From contig JACZXB010000004.1 in NCBI GenBank assembly GCA_022571845.1, positions 1 to 64,000 of the forward strand: DNA of 64,000 bases, given 5' to 3'. Below, one piece after another: positions 18,311 to 25,975 of the stretch. The position numbers were made by a program, and so were the translations under genes. The notes beneath the pieces are model-generated. The model saw only the letters and a list, made by a program, of their open reading frames with translations, was not told the DNA's origin and did not search any database. The stretch's first letter is position 1. Each line of letters begins with the position of its first letter. Source of the stretch: Candidatus Zixiibacteriota bacterium. Its GTDB lineage: Bacteria > Zixibacteria > MSB-5A5 > GN15 > FEB-12.

Positions 18311-19495
18311 TTACTGCAGCCGCCAGGCAACGACGTTTATTTTTCCGGTAGTTCCCTTGGTGTAGCTGCCCAGGGTACGGTCATAGTGGAAACAGGCGTC
18401 CTGAAACATAGTAATATTTCCGGCTACCACCGAGCCATACATGCCCATATCCTGCCTGCCCTTGAAGACGACGTTCGGGCCGTAGAAAGCACCATAGAAC
18501 TGGCTATCCTGAAACATTGAAAACTTAGCGCCTTTGGAAAATATAATCAGGGCCGACGGCGCCCCGCCTGAGTTCATGGTGGCATCCTGAAACAGGCTCA
18601 AGTTGCCGGTCAGGTAAATTGTAGCAGTCGCGCCCGGTGCGATATTCAGCTGGCCGTTTTGTTTTAAATCTATTTGCGTAAAGTAGTAAACGCCGTCGGC
18701 TAAGATAACATTACCATTGCCTTTTACATTAAGCGTATTGTTGATTGAATTATAGGTGTAATTCGTTCCCGAAAGCCCGGCTGAAGCATTGCTGACGGTC
18801 TGCGCCCAGACAAATTCCGAATCAGAGATAATGCTAAGGTCAAGCGAGTCTGCGCCGGTTATAGTATCTCCCAAAACCTGGGCATTCTGGCCAAAACCAA
18901 TTCCTCCCGGGACGGCTGCGATAGCGTCCCCGCCGACTGTAGCATCCTGGCTCAAGGTAATTGTGGCGTTGGTGCCAATATTACCCAGTATAGCAACCAC
19001 AGTAACGACGTAAGACCCTGAATCCGAATTGTATGAATCGGTACAGGCGCCTTGTCTCATGGCAATGCCTGACTCGCTAAAAAGAGCGTAGGCAAACGGG
19101 TTCAGCATTTCGGACGTAACCCACATCTCTACGTTGACTACTGCTTTGGTAAAATAGCCGAGACTTTGAATAATTAATGTATCACCCAGAGCCGGGTCAA
19201 TTGTTGAATCTATAATTGATGTCGTATAATAGCCGTCATCTAAGACCTGCCGGTAAAATCCATCACGCCAGCTATCGTCATTTCTAAGTTCGGCTATAGC
19301 GCGCTGCAGGCCAGCTTCCGCAATGTAAAAGGCTCTGTCACCCTGTAGCTGGTTATAGGCTAAATCAATATCAGTAGTGGCTCTGTCAACCGACATTATC
19401 CCCACGCCTGTCAGCATGCCTATTAAGGCTATGACTATTAAAATAGCGCTGCCCTTTTGATTTGCTGTAAGTCTTGTAAGTATGCTCTGCTCCAT
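18311..19495 (-). CDS. PilX-like pilus assembly protein, paralogue 3
   Basis: A 394-residue protein with a PilX-type N-terminus (QKGSAILIVIALIGMLTG, a single membrane helix after a short basic stretch), then ...DLAYNQLQGDRAFYIAEAGLQRA, typical of PilX/GspK-like pilin accessories. The C-terminal ~200 residues are Gly/Asn/Thr-rich and strand-turn repetitive (QLNIAPGATATIYLTGNLS, YGSVVAGNITMFQDACFHYDR), suggesting a beta-helix as in the DUF7305-type domain. It is the last of five minus-strand genes and similar along its length to the next two. A role in type IV pilus tip or type II-like secretion assembly is inferred. Confidence 0.78.
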   Translation of the reverse strand: MEQSILTRLTANQKGSAILIVIALIGMLTGVGIMSVDRATTDIDLAYNQLQGDRAFYIAEAGLQRAIAELRNDDSWRDGFYRQVLDDGYYTTSIIDSTIDPALGDTLIIQSLGYFTKAVVNVEMWVTSEMLNPFAYALFSESGIAMRQGACTDSYNSDSGSYVVTVVAILGNIGTNATITLSQDATVGGDAIAAVPGGIGFGQNAQVLGDTITGADSLDLSIISDSEFVWAQTVSNASAGLSGTNYTYNSINNTLNVKGNGNVILADGVYYFTQIDLKQNGQLNIAPGATATIYLTGNLSLFQDATMNSGGAPSALIIFSKGAKFSMFQDSQFYGAFYGPNVVFKGRQDMGMYGSVVAGNITMFQDACFHYDRTLGSYTKGTTGKINVVAWRLQ

Positions 19496-19545
19496 CGTAA
19501 CCTACCCCCTGTTAGCGCGTCTATTCTATTGGCATTCGCTATCTA

Positions 19546-20733
19546 TTAATTCTGTCTCCAGGCCACGGCTTCCATCTCGCCGGTTGAACGACCCTTTATT
19601 TCATAGAGGGATTGGTCATAATGAAAACAGGCGTTCTTATCAAGCGTGAGGGAATTACCGATTAAAGATCCGTATACCTGGGTTGTTTGGTCATATTGAA
19701 TATCAGCGTTCGGGCCATAAAATGTCCCATAAAACGTATTATCCTGCTTAAATGTCAGTGATCCGTATTGCGAAAAGATTTCCAAATCCCTCGGTACGCC
19801 GCCATCATTTATAGTGGAACCTTGACCGAAAATAATATTACTGTCGACATAGATGGTGACATTGGCACCCGGCGCAAGAGTCAGATTTGATAGCTGTCCC
19901 AGGTCGATTGAAGAAAAGTAATATACTCCGCTTTGAAACTCCACGCTTCCTGACGCATCGGTAGTCAGTGTTTGAGTCATAGCGTCATAAGTATAGCCCG
20001 AACCGGAAAGTCCGGCCGGTGCATTGCTCACCGACTTAGCCCAGTCGTATTCCGATTGCGGAATCATGTCCAGACTGACAGAGTCCTTCGTGGTTGATGT
20101 ATCTCCATTTATCACAGACCCCACATCAACAAATAACGAGCCACCAAGCGCAGTATTAGCATCGCCGCCAATCGTTACAAATTTTCCGATATTTATGTTA
20201 CCATTGGCGCCAATGTCACCGTCTTCGTTAAACTGGGTTTCGGCATAAGTGCCCGAATCAGAGTTAAAAGCGTCTACGCAGGCGTTCCTTGCAATGTTCA
20301 GGTTCTGACCGGCGAACAATCCGTATCGATACGGATAATAATAGACGGGCGTTATCCAGACTTCAAGGTTAGAAATTGATTGGTCATAATACCCCTTGGC
20401 GGACAGTACTATGGTATCAGCCAGAGTAGTGTCTGTCAGAGTATCGACCAGCGATATATTATAATAACCGCCATCTAAGACCTGTTTGTGAAAGCCGCTT
20501 CTCCAGCCGTTATCTTTATTTAATTCTGCCAATGCCCTCTGCGTACCTGCTTCGGCTACATAAAATGCTTTGTCTTCGTGCAGCTGATTATACGACAGGT
20601 CAATATCAGTCGTAGAGCGGTTGACAGACATAATCGCCACGCTTGTCAGCATGGCAATAAGCGCCATTACTATTAAGATGGCGGTGCCTTTCTCAGAGGC
20701 TTTAACTTTTTTGATATATTTTATTCCTATCAT
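19546..20733 (-). CDS. PilX-like pilus assembly protein, paralogue 2
   Basis: 395 residues with the same architecture as its neighbours. The N-terminus EKGTAILIVMALIAMLTSVAI is followed by STTDIDLSYNQLHEDKAFYVAEAG. The C-terminal part is a beta-helix-like region (VYYFSSIDLGQLSNLTLAPG, YGSLIGNSLTLDKNACFHYD). It begins 36 nt after the upstream paralogue stops. Sequence is clearly diverged from the other two copies at DNA level, so the triplication is not recent. Confidence 0.78.
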   Translation of the reverse strand: MIGIKYIKKVKASEKGTAILIVMALIAMLTSVAIMSVNRSTTDIDLSYNQLHEDKAFYVAEAGTQRALAELNKDNGWRSGFHKQVLDGGYYNISLVDTLTDTTLADTIVLSAKGYYDQSISNLEVWITPVYYYPYRYGLFAGQNLNIARNACVDAFNSDSGTYAETQFNEDGDIGANGNINIGKFVTIGGDANTALGGSLFVDVGSVINGDTSTTKDSVSLDMIPQSEYDWAKSVSNAPAGLSGSGYTYDAMTQTLTTDASGSVEFQSGVYYFSSIDLGQLSNLTLAPGANVTIYVDSNIIFGQGSTINDGGVPRDLEIFSQYGSLTFKQDNTFYGTFYGPNADIQYDQTTQVYGSLIGNSLTLDKNACFHYDQSLYEIKGRSTGEMEAVAWRQN

Positions 20734-20769
20734 AACAATTTAACCCTTCATGAAGTTAATACACATAAT

Positions 20770-21933
20770 TTACATTTGGCGCCAGGCGACTATGTCCATG
20801 CGAGTAATCTCTGTAGTAATGAGTTTCAAGAGAGATCGGTCGAAGTGAACACAGGCGCTATTCTCTATGGTAACCGAAGCGCTAATTATCGAACCATATA
20901 CGTTGGTGTTATTCTCTACAATTACGTTTGTTGTCGGCCCCCAGAAAGCGCCATTGAACTCAGTATGGTTACGAAGTTCTAGCATGTTGCCTTGAGAGTA
21001 AACAGTGAGGTCGACAGCGGAACCGCCGGGATTCACTGAAGAAAACTGACCTATTGTCAGGTCACCTGTCATATATATTGTCACATTTGCTCCGGGCGCT
21101 ATCTGCAGGCTTGCTGTCTGCCCCAGAGTTATAGATGAAAAATAGTAAACACCGTCAGAAAGTACCAGCGTGTCATCATTGTTGATAGCAAGCGCATCTG
21201 TAGTCGGGTCATAAAAATACGAACCGGTAAAACCCGATGGCGCCAGGCTATTTGTTTCCGCCCAGGCGTAATCAGAGACGTCAACCACCGTAAAGTCCAA
21301 TGGATCTTCTGAAGTACTGGTATCACCGTGAATTACTGCGGAACCGTCGAGAGTAATCGTGCCGCCAGATGTAGTGGCGTCGCCATAAACATTGGCAGTT
21401 TGGGCCATCACGATATAACCATTTGTGCCGATATCCCCGCCTTCAGGCAGTACTGTGGAATCATAAGAGCCGGAGTCCGAATTGTAAGAGTCTATACAGG
21501 AGGTATTTCTCATTATGATACTGTCGGCGCCGTAAGCTGCATATATGAATGGTTGAAAGTAATATGGCGCAATCCAGACTTCGAGGTTGACCGCTGCGCC
21601 CTCGCGATTGGCGGTTGAACGAATAATAACAGTGTCGGCCAGGGTGGAATCCCAGGTAGAGTCTAAGACTATGACTGTGTATTTGCTGCCTCCCAGCTGC
21701 TCGCCTACGATAGGACCTCTCCAGCTGAAGTTTTTGTTGAGCTCAACCATCGCTCTGGCGATGCCCGCCTCGGCGCCATAGAATGACTGCTCTTCGTGAA
21801 GCTGGTTGTACGACAACTGTATATCTGTGGTTGAACGGTCAACTGACATTATGCCGACTGCAACCAACATTGCAATCAGGGCTAAAACTATTAGTATGGC
21901 CGTTCCTTTTTGATTTGTTAAAAACTTTTTCAT
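20770..21933 (-). CDS. PilX-like pilus assembly protein, paralogue 1
   Basis: 387 residues. The N-terminus NQKGTAILIVLALIAMLVAVG precedes STTDIQLSYNQLHEEQSFYGAEAG. The same beta-helix-like C-terminal part follows (VYYFSSITLGQTASLQIAPG, YGSIISASVTIENSACVHFDR). All three paralogues end with a conserved CxHxDxS-like segment and AWRQ near the stop. It lies directly behind the PilW-like gene (15-nt gap), so all are probably co-transcribed. Confidence 0.78.
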   Translation of the reverse strand: MKKFLTNQKGTAILIVLALIAMLVAVGIMSVDRSTTDIQLSYNQLHEEQSFYGAEAGIARAMVELNKNFSWRGPIVGEQLGGSKYTVIVLDSTWDSTLADTVIIRSTANREGAAVNLEVWIAPYYFQPFIYAAYGADSIIMRNTSCIDSYNSDSGSYDSTVLPEGGDIGTNGYIVMAQTANVYGDATTSGGTITLDGSAVIHGDTSTSEDPLDFTVVDVSDYAWAETNSLAPSGFTGSYFYDPTTDALAINNDDTLVLSDGVYYFSSITLGQTASLQIAPGANVTIYMTGDLTIGQFSSVNPGGSAVDLTVYSQGNMLELRNHTEFNGAFWGPTTNVIVENNTNVYGSIISASVTIENSACVHFDRSLLKLITTEITRMDIVAWRQM

Positions 21934-21948
21934 AAGTTTTGTTCCGCT

Positions 21949-22536
21949 TTAACTGATGTTTCTGATATTTATTCTCTCACTCACTCTATATGTCCGGAAG
22001 CCGTCATTGGGCTGGTAGGAGTCATCTTTTAGTAATGAATGCACGCCTATCGATACAATCATGTTCGCGGCATCGACTTGATTGTAAATTATATCCACGA
22101 TGTAATCCGCAAACAAAGCAGGAGCATCGCTGTTAACTTTCTTATAAAGCTTGTACAGCCGGTGAGTGCTGGGCAGCTCGGCTATTGCGGCGTATTCAAA
22201 GTCGGTGTACTCTTCTAAGTAATACAATATCGTATCGACCGGCTGAGTGTCCGAGTAGTATACTGCCAGGGTATCTCCTTTGACTTCATAGGCAGGGTGC
22301 CCCGTCAGCTTAAAACCGGCCTGCATTAGAGATTTCTTGATATCATAAAGACTTGTTCTGCACAACTGGTGCATCTCTGAGATATTGAACTGATGTTCGG
22401 ATTGTTCACTCATCTTGGTATAGAAACTGAAAGCCGAGGTTGCGATAATACCGGTTATGATAGCGGCAATGAGAACTTCGAGTATCGAAAATCCGAACTG
22501 ATTGTTTCTTTTCTTCAATATTTTTATAAATTTCAT
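21949..22536 (-). CDS. PilW-like prepilin
   Basis: A 195-residue prepilin with the cleavage/methylation motif QFG|FSILEVLIAAIITGI (Glu+5 present) at residues ~13-35. It is processed by the prepilin peptidase and assembled by the type IV pilus or a type II-like machine. The C-terminal part is a small alpha/beta domain (KGDTLAVYYSDTQP). It lies between PilV-like and PilX-like genes, the common order of minor pilin operons. No FimT/GspH gene is present here. Confidence 0.82.
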   Translation of the reverse strand: MKFIKILKKRNNQFGFSILEVLIAAIITGIIATSAFSFYTKMSEQSEHQFNISEMHQLCRTSLYDIKKSLMQAGFKLTGHPAYEVKGDTLAVYYSDTQPVDTILYYLEEYTDFEYAAIAELPSTHRLYKLYKKVNSDAPALFADYIVDIIYNQVDAANMIVSIGVHSLLKDDSYQPNDGFRTYRVSERINIRNIS

Positions 22537-22548
22537 AACAACTAATTC

Positions 22549-22929
22549 CTATTTTTGAATGTAAGTCGAATAAGACGTGGAACGATCTACGCCGGTTTTA
22601 TCTATCCAGGTGATATAGATAGCTACTTCGTAAAGTCCCCCGGGAATAGAGGCGTCGCTCACGCTGTCCCGAATAGAGGTATAGCGATTGTAACCGCCGT
22701 AGATGCTTGTCTCCGCCTCGTAATAGGGAACTGCCGGGAAAAGGTCAACGCCCTTGTAAAACTCAATTTTTTCTTTGGCCATTTCCGATACTGTCATGAC
22801 ATCGCGCGAAATATTGTTTCCTTCAATGGACAACACTATCATTGGAGCCATAGCAAGAAGACCCAGCGCCAGAAGAATCATGCTTATCATAACTTCTAAC
22901 AGGCTAAGTCCGTTTTGATTTAATTTCAT
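22549..22929 (-). CDS. PilV-like prepilin
   Basis: First gene of the minor pilin operon. The ATG at 22929 (MKLNQNGLSLLEVMI) is preceded by AAGGAG at 7-8 nt and puts the peptidase site NG|LSLLEV near residue 7, as usual. A longer reading to 22962 adds 11 unlikely residues and has no RBS. The protein is 126 residues with one hydrophobic helix, then a segment with TVSEMAKEKIEFYKG typical of PilV, and a short beta domain with YEVAIYITWID. Confidence 0.85.
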   Translation of the reverse strand: MKLNQNGLSLLEVMISMILLALGLLAMAPMIVLSIEGNNISRDVMTVSEMAKEKIEFYKGVDLFPAVPYYEAETSIYGGYNRYTSIRDSVSDASIPGGLYEVAIYITWIDKTGVDRSTSYSTYIQK

Positions 22930-23390
22930 AAAAACACTCCTTAAAATCACGCTGGATTTCAACTGCCTTGATTGTGTTGCAATATCCTTGCCCGACAGCC
23001 TCAGACCCTATGTTGCGGCCACAACATCAAACACGTCAACGACTTAACTGTTTACTCCATCGGCAGAAATGACTCAAAAATATAGGAAATAACCCATAGT
23101 TGCTCCCCCAGTCTCCAACACAAAACCACAAATGGAAAAGTAAATTCTATCCTCTGTTTTGCCCAAAAAATGGGGCTGCAAAAGCCGTTTGATTCAAAGC
23201 AAGAACAATAATATACTTGCGCCCAGGTTCGGACTAAGTCATATTTGCGGCGATTGCCAGTAGTAGTTATGAGAGTAAAACAGTAAAACATAACCGCGGT
23301 GTTTGAATATACTCTTGAATACCTTTTCTTTACCCGCTTTTATTCCCAGGAAAATTTATCAAGGGACAAAAACTCTATTTCTGGTAACTC
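22930..23390. other. Divergent intergenic region
   Basis: 461 bp separate the pilin operon (minus) from the phosphate transporter (plus). I see no convincing gene. A near-perfect dyad GTTGCGGCCACAAC lies at about 23014-23027, upstream of the pilin operon, and could be an operator. Nothing else is recognised. Confidence 0.4.
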
Positions 23391-24518
23391 ATGCCTGATA
23401 ATAAGCATAGACAGCGACTCGGTCTAACCGCAGCTACCGAAAGCATACTTGAGATTGCCGTCCGCTTACTTTTGCTTTTCGTTCTGCTTTATATTTTTGT
23501 CATCGCTATTAAGCTGTTGGGCGTATCGTTTAAGCTGATGGGCAAAGAAGCGGCCGAGGCTATCTTTCAGGCCACGACCAACCCCATAGTTGGTTTGTTG
23601 ATCGGAGTTCTGGCTACTTCTATTATCCAGTCGTCTTCTACTACAACTTCTATCATTGTCGGCATGGTAGGCACTGGATCTATTTCATTCGAGAGCGCTG
23701 TTCCGATGATCATGGGAGCCAACATTGGTACCTCGGTGACAAACACAATTGTATCACTGGCACATATTTCAAGAGGCGAAGAGTTTAAGCGCGCCTTTGC
23801 AGGCGCTACAGTTCATGATTTCTTTAATTTATGTAGTGTGGTTGTTTTCCTGCCTCTGGAGATAATGTTCGGTTTTATTTCGAAATCTGCCAGATTCGTC
23901 GAGGGCTTTCTGACAGGATTTAGCGGCGCCGAGTTTTCATCGCCGGTGGCAGCCCTGACCGGTCCGCCGGCTAAGGCAATCGCACATTTATTGGGAGACA
24001 GCGGCGCTCTGACGGCGGTAGTGGCCCTGATTCTCATTTTTCTGGCCTTGCGCTACATTGTAAAATTTCTCAAATCGTTAATTCTGTCAAAGGTGGAAAA
24101 TTTCTTCCAGCGTTTTATATTTCGTGCCCCTGCCCTGTGTCTGGTCCTGGGCATAGGCTTGACGGTGCTGGTACAATCTTCTTCGATTTCAACATCTTTG
24201 GTAATACCCCTGATTGGCGCCGGGGTGGTAACGTTGCGGCAAATTTACCCTTATATGCTCGGCGCCAATATCGGCACGACTGTAACAGCATTTCTGGCGG
24301 CTCTGGCCACCGGTTCTCACGAAGCTGTTTCTATAGCCTTTGCTCATTTGCTGTTTAACGTTTACGGCACCTCGATATTCTGGCCGTTAAAAAATATCCC
24401 CATCTATCTTGCCGAGAAGCTGGCAGAGTTAACTCAAAAATCACGTTCAATTGCATTTGTATACATACTGGTCACTTTTTTTGTGGTGCCGGCAGTCCTA
24501 ATTTATATATTGAAGTAG
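23391..24518 (+). CDS. Na+/phosphate cotransporter (NptA/PNaS family)
   Basis: A 375-residue membrane protein with two inverted Na_Pi_cotrans (PF02690-type) halves. Each half carries the Gln-Ser-Ser signature: IIQSSSTTTSIIVG (~75-90) and VLVQSSSISTSLVIPL (~258-275), each followed by GANIGTSVT / GANIGTTVT. It has about 8-9 membrane segments and would import phosphate with sodium. It is followed after 10 nt by a PhoU-domain protein, the common partner of this family. Confidence 0.93.
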   Translation: MPDNKHRQRLGLTAATESILEIAVRLLLLFVLLYIFVIAIKLLGVSFKLMGKEAAEAIFQATTNPIVGLLIGVLATSIIQSSSTTTSIIVGMVGTGSISFESAVPMIMGANIGTSVTNTIVSLAHISRGEEFKRAFAGATVHDFFNLCSVVVFLPLEIMFGFISKSARFVEGFLTGFSGAEFSSPVAALTGPPAKAIAHLLGDSGALTAVVALILIFLALRYIVKFLKSLILSKVENFFQRFIFRAPALCLVLGIGLTVLVQSSSISTSLVIPLIGAGVVTLRQIYPYMLGANIGTTVTAFLAALATGSHEAVSIAFAHLLFNVYGTSIFWPLKNIPIYLAEKLAELTQKSRSIAFVYILVTFFVVPAVLIYILK

Positions 24519-24528
24519 GTAACAAAAT

Positions 24529-25203
24529 ATGTTTAAGAAATTCAGAGAATTATTCGGCTCCGAAAACCTGTTAGATCAGGCTTACGAAACAACAGTGGAA
24601 ATGCTGGAGACTGATTTTGAAATGTACAAAGCCGCCAGGCACAGTCTGCGCGAGTCTGAAACAGCCGAACTACCGTTTGATGTCAGAAAAAAAGACAAAC
24701 AAATAAACAAGTTTGAGCGGCAGGTCAGGCGCAATGTTCTGACTCATCTTACCGTAGCAGGCAATGCTAATCTGGTACCGGGACTGATACTGGTTTCTAT
24801 CGTAATCGATGTTGAGCGTATCGGCGACTACACCAAGAACATTGTTGGTCTGGCCGAACGCCACCCGGGCAAACTGCTGGGCGGCTCTTTTGAAAGCACT
24901 CTTAACGATATAGAAACCGCTGTCATCGAAAACTTTGACCTGGCCATTACGGTTCTGAAAACTCAGGACAAGAAGCATGGTCAGCAGATTATGAATTCAG
25001 AGGAAGGTATCTCCAGACAGTGCGAGAATATAGTTGTGGATTTGCTGTCGAAACCTAATGATAGTATTAATCAGCAGGACGCCGTAGCAGTTGCGCTTTA
25101 TTCAAGACATCTCAAGCGAATAAACGCCCATATTACAAATATTGTCAGTTCGATAGTTAATCCTTTCCCCAGAATCGGCTTCAGAGAAAAACCTAAAAGT
25201 TAG
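24529..25203 (+). CDS. PhoU-domain regulator of the phosphate transporter
   Basis: A 224-residue all-helical cytoplasmic protein with two PhoU three-helix units. Metal-binding-type acidic motifs are seen, e.g. IDVERIGDYTKNI (classic PhoU E/D-x-x-R-x-x-D) and SRHLKRINAHITNIV at the second unit. It lies 10 nt after the Na/Pi cotransporter gene on the same strand and probably controls its activity. It is a stand-alone form, not the C-terminal fusion seen in some NptA proteins. Confidence 0.9.
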   Translation: MFKKFRELFGSENLLDQAYETTVEMLETDFEMYKAARHSLRESETAELPFDVRKKDKQINKFERQVRRNVLTHLTVAGNANLVPGLILVSIVIDVERIGDYTKNIVGLAERHPGKLLGGSFESTLNDIETAVIENFDLAITVLKTQDKKHGQQIMNSEEGISRQCENIVVDLLSKPNDSINQQDAVAVALYSRHLKRINAHITNIVSSIVNPFPRIGFREKPKS

Positions 25204-25267
25204 TCATTGAAATAGGTCTGCAACGACTGGAGTTACTCACCCACCGACCTCTTGGACCGAGATTTTT

Positions 25268-25325
25268 GTCTGTCTTTCCAGCTTTAGTCCCGTGTAGTCA
25301 CGGGGCGAAGGCGGAACCCATCTTT
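25268..25325 (-). repeat. Palindromic repeat family C, long form
   Basis: Core CCCGTGTAGTCACGGGG flanked by GTCTGTCTTTCCAGC and CCCATCTTTA. The first 40 nt (25268-25307) are an exact reverse complement of 60685-60724, 35 kb away. Confidence 0.85.
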
Positions 25326-25332
25326 ATATAAT

Positions 25333-25382
25333 CGTCACCTTGAGTGGACATAGTCCCGCGTACTCGAGGGAGTCGAAGGGTG
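25333..25382 (+). repeat. Palindromic repeat family B
   Basis: GTCACCTTGAGTGGACATAG ... CGAGGGAGTCGAAGGGTG, the family consensus being GTCATNCTGAGCGGACAAAG...GGGAGTCGAAGNATGAC. Confidence 0.8.
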
Positions 25383-25395
25383 GGCCACCCAAAAA

Positions 25396-25587
25396 AATGG
25401 GTTCGTTTTGTCATATACTGAAACAAGTTCAGCACAAGTTTAACATCTTTTTTTTAAAGGCTTCCATATTAGTGGTTCGACCGCACCCTTCGATCCCCAT
25501 CCGCCGAGGCGGACTCAGCAGCCACCATAAATGGCAAAGTCCCGTGGGGTGGGGCACCCAGCCTCAAATGGGTTCGTTTTGTCATAT
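25396..25587. repeat. 21-nt direct repeats plus family E element
   Basis: An exact 21-nt direct repeat containing GGGTTCGTTTTGTCATAT occurs at 25396-25416 and 25567-25587. Between them, 25526-25560 is an exact 35-nt reverse complement of 57426-57460 (core ATGGCAAAGTCCCGTGGGGT). The stretch from 25204 to 25969 has no gene that I can support. Confidence 0.8.
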
Positions 25588-25975
25588 TTAACTTTCCCTC
25601 TATCAAAAGTTGTTGTGTTTTTGCTCTGGTCGCAATGGCTGCGAGGCATAGTCATAGCCGCTTTATTTTAAGGTGGCGGAAGTATTTTGCTGTGATTTAA
25701 GAGTTTATTTGCGATGGCTCTGAGTAGGCTATTCGAGGGGAACCTTCCAAAAATGGAAGTTCACCCCGGCTTGAGTCTGACTGAAAGCTTACAAATCCCA
25801 CCGCAAGCGGGTGGGGCACCCCGGAGTTTCAAGACAGTGTCACATTGCACAATCAGCTCACTTTTTACTGACAGAATCTGTCACTTTAACCCGGATTCAT
25901 GTACTGGGAGACTAACGAAATTGGAGGAAAACAGTATCTCATACGTTATGTTATATATTAGGGCGTGGATTGATT

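Noticed and set aside
23052-23291. Minus-strand 79-codon frame upstream of the pilin operon
   Set aside because: Cysteine- and aromatic-rich, with no RBS and no pattern of a real protein. Probably chance.
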